Origin: Jackrogersella multiformis
Lineage: Eukaryota > Ascomycota > Sordariomycetes > Xylariales > Hypoxylaceae
Length of the DNA: 64,000 nt
Direction of reading: 5' to 3'
Assembly: GCA_902806575.1 (NCBI GenBank)
Contig: CADCXD010000008.1
Coordinates: 1,054,001-1,118,000 of the forward strand
In this document: positions 1 to 12,234 of the stretch, in pieces
How positions within the stretch are numbered: position 1 is the stretch's first letter
How the letters are laid out: every line of letters begins with the position of its first letter
Notes under the pieces: model-generated
The model's input: the letters and a program-made list of their open reading frames with translations, nothing else
Database searches by the model: none
Told to the model about the DNA's origin: nothing
Made by a program: the position numbers and the translations under genes

Positions 1-75
1 TACTACTACTCCTGCCACTCAGACATCTACCTTCCTCGGCAATCCAAGGGGAAATAAAATTAAAATAATACGCAT

Positions 76-1398
76 ATGGAAAATAATATGTCGTCGGGAC
101 TGACGAGACGTCGCGGAGCAGGCGGTGGTACAGCCAACGACGACAGCAATGGAATCAATCGCTCCAACTCTTCGTCGAATGTGCGCGACAGCGCCCCCGA
201 GACCAGTTACGAGAATAGCGAGAACGGTCACAAGATTGCATTCGACCCGCGCGATATCAGTGAAAGCGCAGAGAGGAGCAAACAACCGAAGCTGACATTG
301 ATGGAAGAGGTCATATTGTTAGGACTTAAGGATAAACAGGTATGAATCTGTCATGTGTTGTCTTGTCTTGTTTTTATAGTGATTATGCTCCCAAGGAATA
401 CTAATACTAATACTAACCAAAACAAAACAAAAACAGGGCTACCTCTCTTTTTGGAACGATAACATCAGCTATGCCTTGCGCGGTTGTATCGTCCTCGAAC
501 TAGCCTTCCGCGGCCGCGTCAGCATGCAAAAAGATCCCTCTAGGCGACGCTTCCCCCTAGCCGATCGGACAATCGAAGTCGTCGATGATACCCTCACTGG
601 CGAAGTCCTACTAGACGAGGCTCTGAAGATGATGAAGCAGAGCGAGAAGATGAGCGTAAGCGCGTGGATCGACCTAATGAGCGGTATGCTATATAACCTA
701 TAACCTATAATCTCTCACGCGAATCCCACCCTACGCATATGCTATCGGCTTTACTGACCGCGACTATTATCTACGAACAGGCGAAACATGGAACCTCATG
801 AAGATCGGCTACCAACTAAAGCAGGTTCGCGAGCGCCTGTGCAAGGGTCTTGTTGACAAGGGCATCCTCCGCACCGAGAAGCGCAACTTCTTGCTCTTCG
901 ACATGGCCACCCACCCCGTCGCTGACGGTGGCGCGAAGGACGAGATCCGACGGCGCGTTAGGAACGTCCTGACTCAGCGTACCGTTGTGCTTCCCGCCTC
1001 CCAGTTCCTACCCGAGAACCTCGAATTCCGATACGTCCGCACCATCGCTATGGTCTGCGCCGCCTACGCAGCCAACGTTTTGGAAAATGCCTTGAGCACA
1101 CTAGGCCACGAGGCGCGGGAGCGCGCTTTCACACAGACTGATGAGCTGCTCGCCGAGTACTCCCAGTGGCCCTTCGGGAGGAAGACGCCCTCTACTGGCA
1201 TTGGAGCTAACCTGCCGCAAGTCATAACTGAGGTGAGTTCTTTTTCTCCCGGATGATTGGTACCTTTCTACCGAGTTCTAATGTGCTAATCACGATTATC
1301 CTCTACAGGAGGTCAATACCGCCAAAGACAAGGAACTCCAGCTCGAGGTCGTTGCCGCATGCCTGAGCGTCTTCACTCGCCTCGACTCACTTCTATAA
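76..1398 (+). CDS. VPS74: Vps74/GOLPH3-family Golgi phosphoprotein
   Basis: Four exons (76-339, 437-683, 781-1232, 1309-1398) encode about 350 aa. The GPP34 (GOLPH3/Vps74) domain fills the protein after a low-complexity, Ser/Asn-rich N-terminus. Exon 2 opens with a GYLSFWNDNISYALRG segment (W94), matching the family's PI4P-binding loop. Later family blocks are SGETWNLMKIGYQLKQVRE, KRNFLLFDMATHP and a C-terminal VVAACLSVFTRLDSLL. Family knowledge: Vps74 binds PI4P on Golgi membranes and retains glycosyltransferases by linking their cytosolic tails to COPI. The splice between 683 and 781 rebuilds the conserved SGETW run exactly, which supports the model. An in-frame ATG at 88 (MSSGL) is an alternative start. 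The gene is convergent with Rba50 downstream. Confidence 0.95.
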
Positions 1399-2433
1399 AC
1401 TTAGGCCTCGCCTATTTTAACTACTTCTACTTGTATGAAACGCAATACAGCCGGCATCCAACCTCGTCGACCACACTACCCAACAACCAACCGACCAACC
1501 CCTTTCATCCTTGCCTCCCCGAAACGACCAACCCCGACTTCTGCCTGGCATTCCATTTCCCATAACGACGTTGAAAGGGGACGAGAGTGTTGTTCTGGAT
1601 TAGAAAAAGGGGTGGGGATTTAGGAACATGCATGCCCTACGACACATAGCGGGGTGGGCGCTTCACTGCGAAATGATAAATGGAGAAAGGCACGCGCTCA
1701 GACTTTTTTTTTTATGGTTTTGAGCGTGAGTGCCACTACGGCTGCTCGTTAGGATTTCGAACGAACGAACGGACGGGGAATCCCGCGGGCGGAAAAAAAA
1801 CCGGAGGGAAAGAGGAAGAGGAGAGCGGTGGAGTAACCAGGAGATAGAGAGGGAGGGAAAGAGGATCGGAGAGAATCGAACTCTTCTTACGGTATACACA
1901 ACCCGCACGCAGGCAAGCAAGGAAAGAAAGGTTCATCATGTCATTTCTCGACCGTGTTGTAATAGTCTAAAAATCATGGATTTTTTTCTTCTTCTTTCTT
2001 CTTTCTTCTCCGCCTCGTCCCCTGTCCTATCCCAGCCTCATCATGCCTGCTCCGCTCTTTGGATATCTGTTCGTCGCGATACGATGGTGAATTTATCGAA
2101 TTCTTTTAAATTTTGGACGCCCGGAGTCAAGTCGCGTCGCGTCGCGTAAAGGGGTTTGTCTCTGCTGAGCGCCTATACTAGTTGATTCGCGGGTGCAGTT
2201 ATAGGTAGGCTAGGTAGATATGGATGGATACGTTGTAGTTGTATGGGATCATATCACGTAGCTTACTGCATTACTAGGTACCTGGTTGGCCTGCTTGATA
2301 CCTCAGCAGCGAGTGTACATAGGTCGGTATTTAGGACCCTCTCCTACACCACCGTACCATCATCATCTCTCTCTCTCCTTTCCTGTCATTACTTTCCCCT
2401 CTTCTCTACCTAGCTACCCCTATCCATCCACCC
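1399..2433. other. Convergent intergenic gap
   Basis: No gene is supported between the convergent Vps74 and Rba50 genes. The stretch is low in complexity (C-rich 3' trailer near 1480-1560, purine-rich run near 1790-1860, T-rich near 1978-2015, CT repeats near 2365-2410) and probably holds both 3' UTRs. The open frames at 1435-1623 and 1730-2149 follow these biased runs and show no family signature. Confidence 0.6.
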
Positions 2434-3801
2434 TCACTTCCCCCTCCTGACCCTCTCCCCCCACCCGCCCTTCTCGTACAACCACACCGCCTCGACGGCA
2501 AACGCCCTAGCGCTGCGGTGGCCGCGGCCCTCCTCCAGCGCGGCCTCCTCGTACAGGCTCCTGACGACGGCGCCGTCCTGGACCTCGGCCCAGACGCCCT
2601 GGGATACGGGGCCGTCGGGGGGCCCGTAGTCGCCGCGGCCGAGGCGGTACAGGACGCGGCCCAGGGTCTGGTAGGCGAGGCAGCGCTGGCCGGGGACGGC
2701 GCTGCGGCACAGGCGCGCGAGCTCGCGCACGGTGTAGCCGGCGGCCTCGGGGGCCTCGCCGTGGTGGTGCAGGCCCTTGGTCGAGGGCACCGCGCGCGCG
2801 ATGCGCGGCGGCAGCAGCGCCCCCCGGAAGTCGAAGCGCAGCGCCGACACCGGCAGCGAGTCCTGCGCCGGGTGGTACGGGCTGTCGTAGTCCGCGGGCG
2901 AGTTGGGCGTGGGTACAGGCGCCATCCACGCGAGCTTCGACGGGTCCGCCGGCAGCGACGGGAAGTACTTGCTGTGTAGCTTTTGGAGGAAGTCTGGGTC
3001 GTGCGGGTCGATGTCGCCGGGCTGGGGCGGGTGCGGCCAGTGCGGTTTGGGGGGTTGGTCTGCTGCTGGTGCTGGTGGTGCTGGTGATGGGGTGGGTGTT
3101 GTGTCGTTGTCGGTGGCGGGTTGTGAGGGAGCTGCTTGTTTTGTCTCTGGGATTGTTGTCGTTGCTTCTTCCTCTTGCTCGTCTGCTACGGAAGCCCAAT
3201 GTACGTGCTTGGAGCAATTGGTGGGGGTTGATTGTGATTGGTTCTGGTCTGCGGCTTTGCTCTCCGATGTATTGCTATTTGACGGTAGCGTGGTGTCTTC
3301 TATTCGTATCTCGGGAGGATCTTGTGTTGGTGTTGTGTCCATAGAGGCGGTGGCTTCTGTGTTTGAATTAGGAAGATCGAAGGGGGAGTTCTTGGCAGGT
3401 TCGTCTAAGTTGGCGCGCTTGAGAAGCATCTCTAACACCGACGGGTCTAGACCGCTGAAGAGCTCCTGTCTCGCAGCTTCAATATCTTCTGGTGACATGG
3501 ATTCCAGCCTCTCATTATTCTCGCGATCTATCGTCTGTTTCTCGTTTGATTGGATGTCTTTGCTCGATGTCTGTTGCGCATCTCCAGTTGGGGGTTGAAG
3601 TGGGTCTTTCGATGCTGCAGTGACCACTTGTGGCTTCTCTGCCTCTGTCTTTGCATCCTGTCGTTTCTGTTTGAAGGCTGAAAGTCGCGTTCGCTTCTTA
3701 TGCTCAGGAAAACCGGTCGCAGTCGATCTGACCTGAGGGAAGCTTGGAGCCTTGGACTCGGTCACCTCCTTCTCCTGGATGTCCGAAATAAGGAAATTCA
3801 T
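2434..3801 (-). CDS. RBA50: Rba50/RPAP1-like RNA polymerase II-associated protein
   Basis: A single exon encodes 455 aa. An RPAP1_N-type helix lies near residues 94-136 (SPEDIEAARQELFSGLDPSV, then LLKRA). An RPAP1_C-type block near residues 315-390 reads LRFDFRGALLPPRI, then TKGLHHHGEAPEAAGYT, then GQRCLAYQTLGRVLYRLGRG. Family knowledge: Rba50/RPAP1 helps assemble and import RNA polymerase II, connecting it with GPN GTPases. The middle (about 140-300) is a disordered Pro/Thr/Gln-rich linker. The C-terminal third lies in a strongly GC-rich stretch, which opens long spurious frames on both strands (2507-3217 minus, 2518-2979 plus, 2903-3598 plus). These are shadows. The start MNFLISDIQEKEV matches the conserved N-terminal tip of the family. 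Confidence 0.9.
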   Translation of the reverse strand: MNFLISDIQEKEVTESKAPSFPQVRSTATGFPEHKKRTRLSAFKQKRQDAKTEAEKPQVVTAASKDPLQPPTGDAQQTSSKDIQSNEKQTIDRENNERLESMSPEDIEAARQELFSGLDPSVLEMLLKRANLDEPAKNSPFDLPNSNTEATASMDTTPTQDPPEIRIEDTTLPSNSNTSESKAADQNQSQSTPTNCSKHVHWASVADEQEEEATTTIPETKQAAPSQPATDNDTTPTPSPAPPAPAADQPPKPHWPHPPQPGDIDPHDPDFLQKLHSKYFPSLPADPSKLAWMAPVPTPNSPADYDSPYHPAQDSLPVSALRFDFRGALLPPRIARAVPSTKGLHHHGEAPEAAGYTVRELARLCRSAVPGQRCLAYQTLGRVLYRLGRGDYGPPDGPVSQGVWAEVQDGAVVRSLYEEAALEEGRGHRSARAFAVEAVWLYEKGGWGERVRRGK

Positions 3802-6800
3802 GATCGATAGGTAATCTAAGAAAACCAGTATTATTTGAGAGAAGATGCGACACCGTCGTCGGAAAGAAATGGGGGGGAGATGTGGTTAATGTTGGACTTT
3901 GCGAATTGAAGATGAACAAAGCAAGATGAAATTCTAACAATTTTAAAGTTGACGTAATAGGTGGAGGGTAGAGTTGTGGCTGATGTGCTGATACATACCT
4001 AAGTACCTAGGTACTGCAGCACTAGCGCGATTGTGTTTCTAACTTTGGAATTCTAGAAGAACAGAGCGCGGGAGGCCGCTTAATGGTCCAATAAGAAATT
4101 ATCGGCCCGCGTTTAACTACAGGGATAGCACCGGTACCTAGGTACCTGGGTAGATAATGGGAAACACGGAGTGGAATGGGCTGAAACTTAAAAAGGGACT
4201 TTGGGTTAGTAGGTATCTAGGTACATAATATGGGATACGCACTAGTAGGGGTTAGAGTTATGATTTCATGCAACGATAAATACCGAGGTAATTGTTTACT
4301 TTTACTTACTTAATTCAATTAACACACCTTTGGGAGTTTCACCAACACTAGGTATTAATCAATTGATAATATTGACGTCTCTTAATATGTAACTTGGCTT
4401 TATCGTGCTTGGGCCAGTATCCGAGACAGTTCACACACGTAGGTGGCACAGATTGATGATGTTGTTGTTCAATACATTCAAGGAGTGGATGAAATGCATC
4501 CTTCACTTAGATGTACATGTCGTAATACCTCCATACATGTAAACTGCCTACATGGCTAATGATTCACATTAAAGAGCTGCACCAGATGAGCAGCCAGTTG
4601 GATTTATGTATGCTGCAAAGGGGAAACAGACAAGAACCTTTATAACCATGGAAATATGTAGGGAGAAAAAGACTTACAAGTTATTTACTGCTTTATATAG
4701 GTAGTACATGTTTAGGTACGTAAAATATCAGCATATTAACATCCAAACGCGACTTTACCAATTCTTGTCGAAAGTGGACTATTCTTAATCTCTTTACTAT
4801 ACATTTAATGTTTAAATAAGTAAAAGGATAAAACTGCGGCGCGACAAAGGAGAACTGAAATGCATACCATTTTAATAGATAAAATATATTTAGACTACCT
4901 ACTTACCTAAGCAGGCAGGCAAGCAGGTACCTAGTGTAGATGATAAATAATTAATGTTACCAATCCATTTATCCCTGTCCTTTATGGTACATACCATTAA
5001 GTACTTAGATACTTGGCTGCTTGGTATTCTCAAATGAACCAATGGGAGCAATAGAACCCTTGTCGGCGTCGCGGCTATCTTGCGTCAACCGTCCTGCCCG
5101 TGGTAAATGGGTCTTGTGAGACTTTGGATTATGAAACAAAGGTACGTACCCCACGGTATCTTCTCCCACCCATAGTGTAGTTTGGCGGAGAGGGAGGCTC
5201 AAGCTGCATGAAATTGAACAGTACCCACTCGCCCTGCCTTTTTAAGTTTGCCGACTGTTCGGCTCATCCAACCCGGCCCTACCTATTCAAGGAAGGTACA
5301 TCTGCAGCCGTACCTGACCTCATACTAGACGCATACCACATATGTACATCCTAAACGATACCTTAACTAATACATATCAATCCTGATGTAAATGATCGAT
5401 GATTACCTATAGACTTAGATATACCCAGCTAAGTATGTAGATACTTACCTACTTATCTTCGGTAACGTAAACATAGGTACGATAACTCAACCGAAGAGAA
5501 ACCCCACACGTTTACCTTATCAAGTAATTTGGTATACAGTGTATTTAACCCAGTGCCGGAAGGAGGTATTTGTATTGTATTTTTAATGTTTACCTTGTTA
5601 GGTAGCCTTAAAAAAAGATCCAGCTTTCTTTTTGTATGTCGGTACCTACCTCACACGCCCATGCCCATGCCCACACCCAGCCACATCTGGAATCTTTTAG
5701 TTGGTCACGTCCCGCCGAGCGGTCAGAAATTAGAATGTCCAACTGGCAACTGCTAGTTTCTATTGCTCTATGCGATCCGATCCTTCATAGCTTTCGTCCG
5801 GCCTTCCTCCTTTCTACCCAAGTAGGAAAAGTTCCAATGTATTTAATTTAATACCTACCCCTGGAGGTTTTCTTTCTTGTTAACTGCCTAGAAGGTAACT
5901 AGGTATTTACCTACTTGCCTTATATCGTGCCCCCGGATACTCCTTAGAGGTTAGAGTCCTGAGGCCTAACTTTAGAGCCACCTCATCACATAGGCCCCCC
6001 TTCCTTGCCTTTCTTGGTTTTTTTAGTTCCTTGATGTTTTAGTCTCTTACTACCGGTACATAGAGTTTCCCTTGGATTTCCCCCCTTGAGTACGACCTGT
6101 ACAATTATTAGGCTCCCTCATCATCCCCAAAAGCTCAGGCCAAAGTCACTGTTGCCCTATCCCTCCCCCCCCCCTCCCCCGTCGGATGACTTTCGCGATC
6201 TAATGCTTATGCGCCTAATTATCATTCTCTAAGGTTCGCTTCCCCCCCAATTGTCACTTGTCACGGTTTCCCCGTTCCCCTTGAATTCCTAGCTGTTCCA
6301 ATGACACACCCCCAGGCTTACCTAGTTCCGATCTCTAATTCGATTTTTTTTAATACATAATAAAATTTCCCACGCAACTTTCATTTCTAGCTAGCTAAAT
6401 GGCCCCGATTTTTCACGCCTTGTTGGAGAATAATTCCTATTTCCATTTCCCATCTTCCAAATAAAAAAATTAGTAGCCATCCCCATCCCCATCTCTCCCG
6501 CAATCCTCTGCAAACCTGCAATTCTTCCTCTTTTCTACTACTTTTCTTCGCAACAAAGATGAGGTTCTCGACATAAATTCATCTAATTCCATCACTTCGT
6601 CACTACTTTCCATTTCCTTTTTTTATGTCATCATATGCACGAAAGTCTAGTGCATTTGATTTGACTATTCTTGAGTGGCTTATGCATCTATAATTATCGA
6701 ATTTTCTTCGGCAAAGTTGGGATCGTCGGTCTTGTTGCGCGACCTTCTGCGCAATCTTGGTGAAGTTATTCAGGGCCGGATTTCCATCTTCCATTTCCCA

Positions 6801-7489
6801 CTTCCCACCTCCCACGGCGCACCGACCACACGATTTTGAGGTCACGTTACCCAATAGCGTGTACTCTTGTACTTCCGTACTTCTGTACAACTTTACTCCA
6901 CCGACACTTTCACCACTCACTCGTTTGGGCGAATTACCTACCTAGGTCAAATCAGATCAGTAGCAGGCGCTTTTCGCGTACCTGCCTAGCCTGGGCCTGG
7001 GTACATCTTTGCTGGGTACATCTGCTGCTATAGCCGAGCTGAGCCCACGTGCATCCGCTCCTGCCTGCTCAATCGATTAACAACGTTAATTCGCATCGAT
7101 AACCAGTAGAACAAGGTTAAAGTTACTGATTAACTAGGTACCTAACTAGGTACCTAACCTAATCCACCATAAAAAGGGGCAATTTATATTCAGGAGTGGA
7201 TAACACGCGCGACGGTCACGACAGCTTCACCATTCGCTATTGCTGAGATAAATACGGTTTTATTTATCCATCTTGAGTTTCACTTAACGATAAACCTCTT
7301 AATATTTAATCTTCTGGCGTCGTATCAACATATAAAACGCACACACACACATACACACGCACTCAGAATATTAATAAGAATAGTATCATTTCGGATATTT
7401 CTTATCACCTCACTCACTCACTTAATCACTGATTACTGAGTACTGAGCACTCAAGGTTAAGGGCCAGGGAATACCAACACATCATCAGA
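3802..7489. other. Long divergent intergenic region (3.7 kb)
   Basis: This gap separates the divergent Rba50 and Hpc2 genes. I find no gene in it. It holds several CCTAGGTA-type elements (about 4005, 4136, 4212, 6939, 7134-7160), a C-tract at about 6166-6181, many CT-rich and T-rich runs, and an AC-rich run near 7331-7355 close to the Hpc2 start. Frames at 5005-5202, 5529-5851 and 6603-7033 overlap in both orientations and have no recognisable protein. A long Hpc2 5' UTR or promoter is the likeliest content of the right-hand part. Confidence 0.5.
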
Positions 7490-9489
7490 ATGGCTGCGGG
7501 CTCTAGCAATGCCCCAGCGCGATATAGCTCCTCGCCGGAGCTGTCAGATCCCCCTTCTATGTTATCAGCACCTACATCGCCATCTGGATACAACAGAGTG
7601 AAAAATGGCGGAGAACAGGATGAGATTGTCGTCGATCCCACCACTATCAGATACGATGGATCAGGTCAGCCTTTGTTGACTAAGGACGGATTACCTCGGA
7701 GGAAGCCTGGTCCTAAGCCAGGAACAAGGATCAACAAGCGGAGTAGTACCAATACTGACGATGGGGAGAAGGCCAAGCGGGTTAGGAAACAAAAGGATCC
7801 CAACGCACCAGCCACGTCTAGGAGGCGTAAGGTGACATCCTCTCTTGATGGTGAGGCGGGTGAATCAAGATCACGGGCTACCAGCGTTGCCCGCGGTGTG
7901 AGTGCCGGGGCTGCCGCAACATCCCGGCAGCCTAAGATCACTGAGATGGTTACCCAACCGGTTCAGAGGGAAGTCAAACGTGAGGGCATGCCTGGATCTA
8001 TGTCCAGCATCCTGAACGCCGACCCCGAACCACCGCAACCATTCTCTCGTCAACAATCACAACAGTCTCAACAGCAGCCAACACGACCAAGTGTTCCTTC
8101 ACGGACGAGTGGTACTAATTACGATCCGATCCGGTCGTCTAATTATGACCCAATAAGGGGTACCATGGTAACTCATAGTTATTCCAACCCGATGGGATCT
8201 CCTCGTGGGCCTTCCATCACCACTGGTGTTATTAATCGCGCAAGTGCCTCTCCTTCTATCGCGAGTCTTGTTGATCCGCCTGTGCCAAATATCATCTCGC
8301 CGGTTCCGTCGCACACATCTTTTACACAGACTGCGCAGGCATCCCATTCGCTTGCCCAACCTCAGCCGAGCACCCATAGGGAATCTAACCCGATGCCGGA
8401 GTCACCCAACCCCTTCCGCAAGGAGTTTATAGCTCCCCCGGCACCAAAACTACCTACAGCCGAGCCTAAGGAGGCGAAGGAAGCGAAGGAAGCTAAGAAA
8501 CCGGTACCGCTCCTCGTCCCTACGGCTGCCTCTAAGATTGAAATTCGGCCGACCTCCATTACTACGATTGGTGCGGCTGGGTCCAAGAAACCGTCACCCA
8601 AGAACCACAGTGCAGCGTCGTCATCTCCACGTGTCACTGCCACGAAGGATTCCCTCGCCCCCCTTCCCGGTGCGCCTGAGCGCTCTATCCTGGACTTTGG
8701 CAAAGCCGAACCAGGATCTGAGTTTGTTGCTCCATCAATTATCCTGAATGTTGCGCTTCACGGGGAGACGAATAAATATATCAATTTTATGCGACTGGCT
8801 GAGGAACAGTACGGATGGGAGGCTCTTCATCCGCGGCAGGCTGAGCACAAAGCCCGTAAGGCACGCATTGCTGCAGCGTCTGCTGCCTTGGCCCAGAACG
8901 ATTCTAGCCGCGAAGGCGACGAGATGTCAGTTGACGAGTCTGATAATGAGGATTCCAACGTCGAGATGGGCGGCACGAGCGGGCCGGATAAGGCCACGGA
9001 TGGTAAACCGGTAAAAAAGAAGCGACATTTCAAGGAGGACGAGTACGACAAGGATGATGACTTCGTTGACGACTCCGAGTTGCTCTGGGAGGAGCAGGCG
9101 GCTGCTAGTCGGGATGGCTTCTTTGTCTACTCCGGACCCTTGGTACCGGAGGTTGAGAAGTCTGAGCCTGGACGGTACGTACATCGCCTATCCGTGATGA
9201 CCAAAGCATACTAATTTGATATAGTGGCGAGGGTCAGCCTAAAAGGGGACGTGGCTCGCGTGGCGGCCGTGGTAGTGCTCGTGGGGCTGCCAGCGGCGCG
9301 GGACGAGGCCGCGGAGGTGGTCCTGGGTCTCGTGGAGGTGCAGTGAGAAAGCCTCGAATGACAAAAGCCGACAAAGCTCAGATGGACCGCGAAAAGGCCG
9401 AACGCGAAGCTACACTTATAAAAGCGGCTAGCACTGGCGGATCCTACAACGTCCTGCACCCGGGCAGTCCGCAGTTTGCTGGCTTGTAA
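7490..9489 (+). CDS. HPC2: Hpc2/ubinuclein-type subunit of the HIR histone chaperone
   Basis: Two exons (7490-9176, 9227-9489) encode about 649 aa. The diagnostic Hpc2-related (HUN) domain is near residues 505-553: KKRHFKEDEYDKDDDFVDDS, then ELLWEEQ and GFFVYSGPLVPE. Family knowledge: this domain contacts Hir1/HIRA, and the HIR complex deposits histone H3-H4 outside replication and represses histone genes. The first 500 residues are a disordered, basic, Ser/Pro-rich region with an AT-hook-like RRKPGPKPG near residue 70. The intron (GTACGT donor, TACTAAT branch, ATAG acceptor) is followed by an Arg/Gly-rich tail and a terminal GGSYNVLHPGSPQFAGL. The annotation is firm for the HUN domain; exact boundaries elsewhere are by frame. 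Confidence 0.92.
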
Positions 9490-10314
9490 CATTGAAATGC
9501 TTTGCTCAGGGGTCGAGTGGGGCTCTTGTTAAGAAGTTGGCGTCTGTAATATATGCATACACAAAGCATGGGTGCTAAGTGGCTTTTGTCTTGCCGGCAA
9601 CAGCTGGCTTAGGATTAGAGGGGCTTCAATCCGGGATCGATGGTGAAACCCCTATTTGTCTTGATACCATCATACTTACGGCGCGCATTGGAGTTTTGAG
9701 GATTCAGTATCACATACTCGGTGACCTCGGGGCAGGTAGATTTGATTTAACGTTAGAGAGTGCACATTGTAATATGCCATTAGTGGCATTATGTACTTGA
9801 AGAATTGGATCGTCTGTATTTCTGTGAACGTGACATACTGGGACATGTAGATGTGTGAAAGGAACGTGTACTTATTGGCTAGTAGCTAACCTGGTCGTTT
9901 AGGCTCGAGTTGATTGGTTCGGCCTCTGCCGTTCCACTGTTTACGATGGTGTGTAGGGGGCCCGGTTACCAGGCAGCTGCCAGGACAAAAGTTCGAATCG
10001 CCCACAAGTTGGACTTAGGCTTCCGGGCACGTCGCAATGACCTACGTTACTAGACAGTCTCTTATCCTATGAAGGATCCATATGTTGATTAGTTTCTTAT
10101 GAGACATGGGTATATATAATTTGTCATCAGCCAATCTTGCCAAGACAAGCACGTATTTATAAAGCTCGAGTCGATCTGCCGCATATTCTCCTAGCCCCTT
10201 TTCTCCTATCCTTTTCTTTCCCTCCCACGCTATATTTGCTTTCGTTCTATTCATCTCACCTACAATAAATATCAAATCTTCTCATCATCCCCAGAACACT
10301 CCTATTCCGTTAAA
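9490..10314. other. Intergenic gap before the SDR gene
   Basis: No gene is supported. A GTTCGAATC string near 9990 looks like a tRNA B-box, but no T-stem, A-box or acceptor pairing surrounds it. The last 100 bases, pyrimidine-rich and ending in CCGTTAAAATGACT, are the likely promoter and leader of the dehydrogenase. Confidence 0.5.
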
Positions 10315-11900
10315 ATGACTTCGCCTCACCCCCTTTCCGCAGCTGCGTTGTTTTCGCTGGAGGGTTACGTCGCCGTCGGTTAGTTTTTTCTTGCCCCTTT
10401 TCGGTTTTCTGGCTTCCCCTCTTTTGCTAATTCGCGTGGCAAAAAGTCACGGGCGGGGGCACAGGTGTCGGATTGAGTAAGCCTCTGAATTTCAAAATAT
10501 CCCTCGTTCTCTGCCTGAGTTTCTAGACACCTTACGCTCGCGGCTCTAGTGATCGCTCAAGCCTTGGCCGCCAATGGAGCAAAGGTCTACATCACCGGCC
10601 GTCGCTCCCATGTCCTGGAGACGAGTGCCCGCGTCCACGGTTCGCCGGAGAGGCTCGGGCCGCTCGGGGGCAGCATCGTGCCTATTGTGATGGACATTAC
10701 ATCAAAAGACAGCATTAGGAGCGCAGTTGCTGAAATTGCGCAGAAGGACGGGTTCGTTAACATGTACGCTCTCCTGCCTCCTTGCTTTTCCTTTCTTCTC
10801 TAAATCCTGCTTCCTCGATCGCAGCGAATCGCCTTCTAACTATCGCTTTCGCTAGTCTCGTCAACAACGCCGGGGTCTGGGGCGGACGGCCAACCACGAA
10901 ACCGGAGGACGGGCCCGAATCTTTCAGCGAGGCTATGTTGGCTGAAAGCACGGAGGACAATTGGCAGAAATGTGCGGCAAATACCAAACACTCCCCCACA
11001 CGTTGTGCTTCTCAGCCTGACCGCTGACGGCCGCACAGCCTTTGACGTCAATGTCACCTCGCAGTACTTCGTTACGGCCGCGTTCCTCCCTCTGCTCGCC
11101 AAGGCTGCGTCCGGTCCGACGGGAAAGGTGGGGAGCGTGATCAACAACAGCTCGGTGGCCGGGTTTCTGCGAATGTCAGTACAGCGTTCCCTAAGGTCGT
11201 CGCCGCTATAGCAAGAGGATAGGGGCTAACTAGGGTGGTAACCATGATGTTTATGCAGGTCGCAAAACTACCAGTTTTCTTACAACGTAAGTCAAGATCC
11301 TTTCTATTCTTCATCTTAAGCCTAGCGCCTATTGAGAGGTGTGACTAACAACAACAATGGAAATGGCAGGCTAGCAAAGCCGCGCTCACCCACTTGACAC
11401 GCCAGATGGCGTTCGAGCTCAGCCACGACAATATCAATGTTCGCGTGAACGGCATTGCTTTGGGTACGCGGACCTTGCCCCCCTACCTACCTTGTCCCGC
11501 GGAGAGAGCCGAGCGACTGATGTGACAGGGTACTTCCCATCTGAGATGACGACCGAAGGCTCCAACGACGAGAACGAGAGCACGCCCTCGAACGAGCAGT
11601 TCGCGAAGTTTATGGAGGGCCTTGGCGCTAAGAAGGTCAAACGCATGGGAACGCCTCAGGAGCTTGCGAGCGTAAGTTTTACTTTACCATGTCCTTGTGC
11701 CACAGCTACATAGACCACGTTTCGTTTTATAGGAGGGAGGAATAAGATGAGTATATACCTAGTATATGGAGTACGTGGCTAACATGGCCTACTTACTTAC
11801 TTACTAGGTCATCCTCATGCTCGCTACAAACGAGTTTATCTGGGGCACCGTCACGATTGTTGACGGTGGTTTTGCCCTAACTGTTCCCGGAAACATGTAA
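10315..11900 (+). CDS. Classical short-chain dehydrogenase/reductase
   Basis: Nine exons (10315-10378, 10447-10476, 10550-10763, 10856-10971, 11039-11174, 11259-11286, 11370-11463, 11529-11671, 11808-11900) join in frame to 305 aa. Hallmarks are all present: TGGGTGVG nucleotide-binding loop (T23-G30), NNAG (N106-G109), and an SYNASKAA active site giving Y195xxxK199. The C-terminal EFIWGTVTIVDGGFALTVPG is typical of the family's substrate-loop end. It should be a soluble NAD(P)H-dependent oxidoreductase. The sequence resembles fungal RhlG-like 3-oxoacyl-reductase annotations, but the substrate cannot be read from sequence. Nine small exons in under 1.6 kb is unusually intron-dense compared with its neighbours. 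Exon phases agree at every junction, so the model is well supported. Confidence 0.9.
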
Positions 11901-12234
11901 AGAAGCTAGCTTCTGCTAGTGTATATTTGCCTTGTCCTGATATAGGTGCGAGTAATTGGCTGTTTTTAAGAACCACGGATAGTCCTACTTGATTTGTTGA
12001 ATAGGAGAAGTTGGCTGCCCCTTTTAAAAGTGGGTAATAGGGAGAGGGAAATTGTCTAGGTCCAAACACCAATGCAATTGCAATGTGTGGTCCAATTGAG
12101 ATATTGACAATTAAATCATGATAGATCTATCTTCTTGATCTCCGATGTTTGATTTCTACGCGCTCTTTAATAACCTCATTGGTTTGTCCTCATTTTCACT
12201 AAAACTCGAAATATCTATAACATTTACACCGAGT
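11901..12234. other. Short convergent gap
   Basis: This 334-bp stretch lies between the stop codons of the convergent dehydrogenase and mannanase genes. It presumably carries both 3' UTRs and transcription ends. No other feature is seen. Confidence 0.6.

Noticed and set aside
2507..3598. Three long open frames across the GC-rich part of Rba50
   Set aside because: They overlap a conserved gene in other frames and show only composition-driven residues (Arg, Ala, Val).
9960..10030. tRNA-like B-box (GTTCGAATC)
   Set aside because: No T-stem pairing, no A-box and no acceptor stem within a tRNA length.
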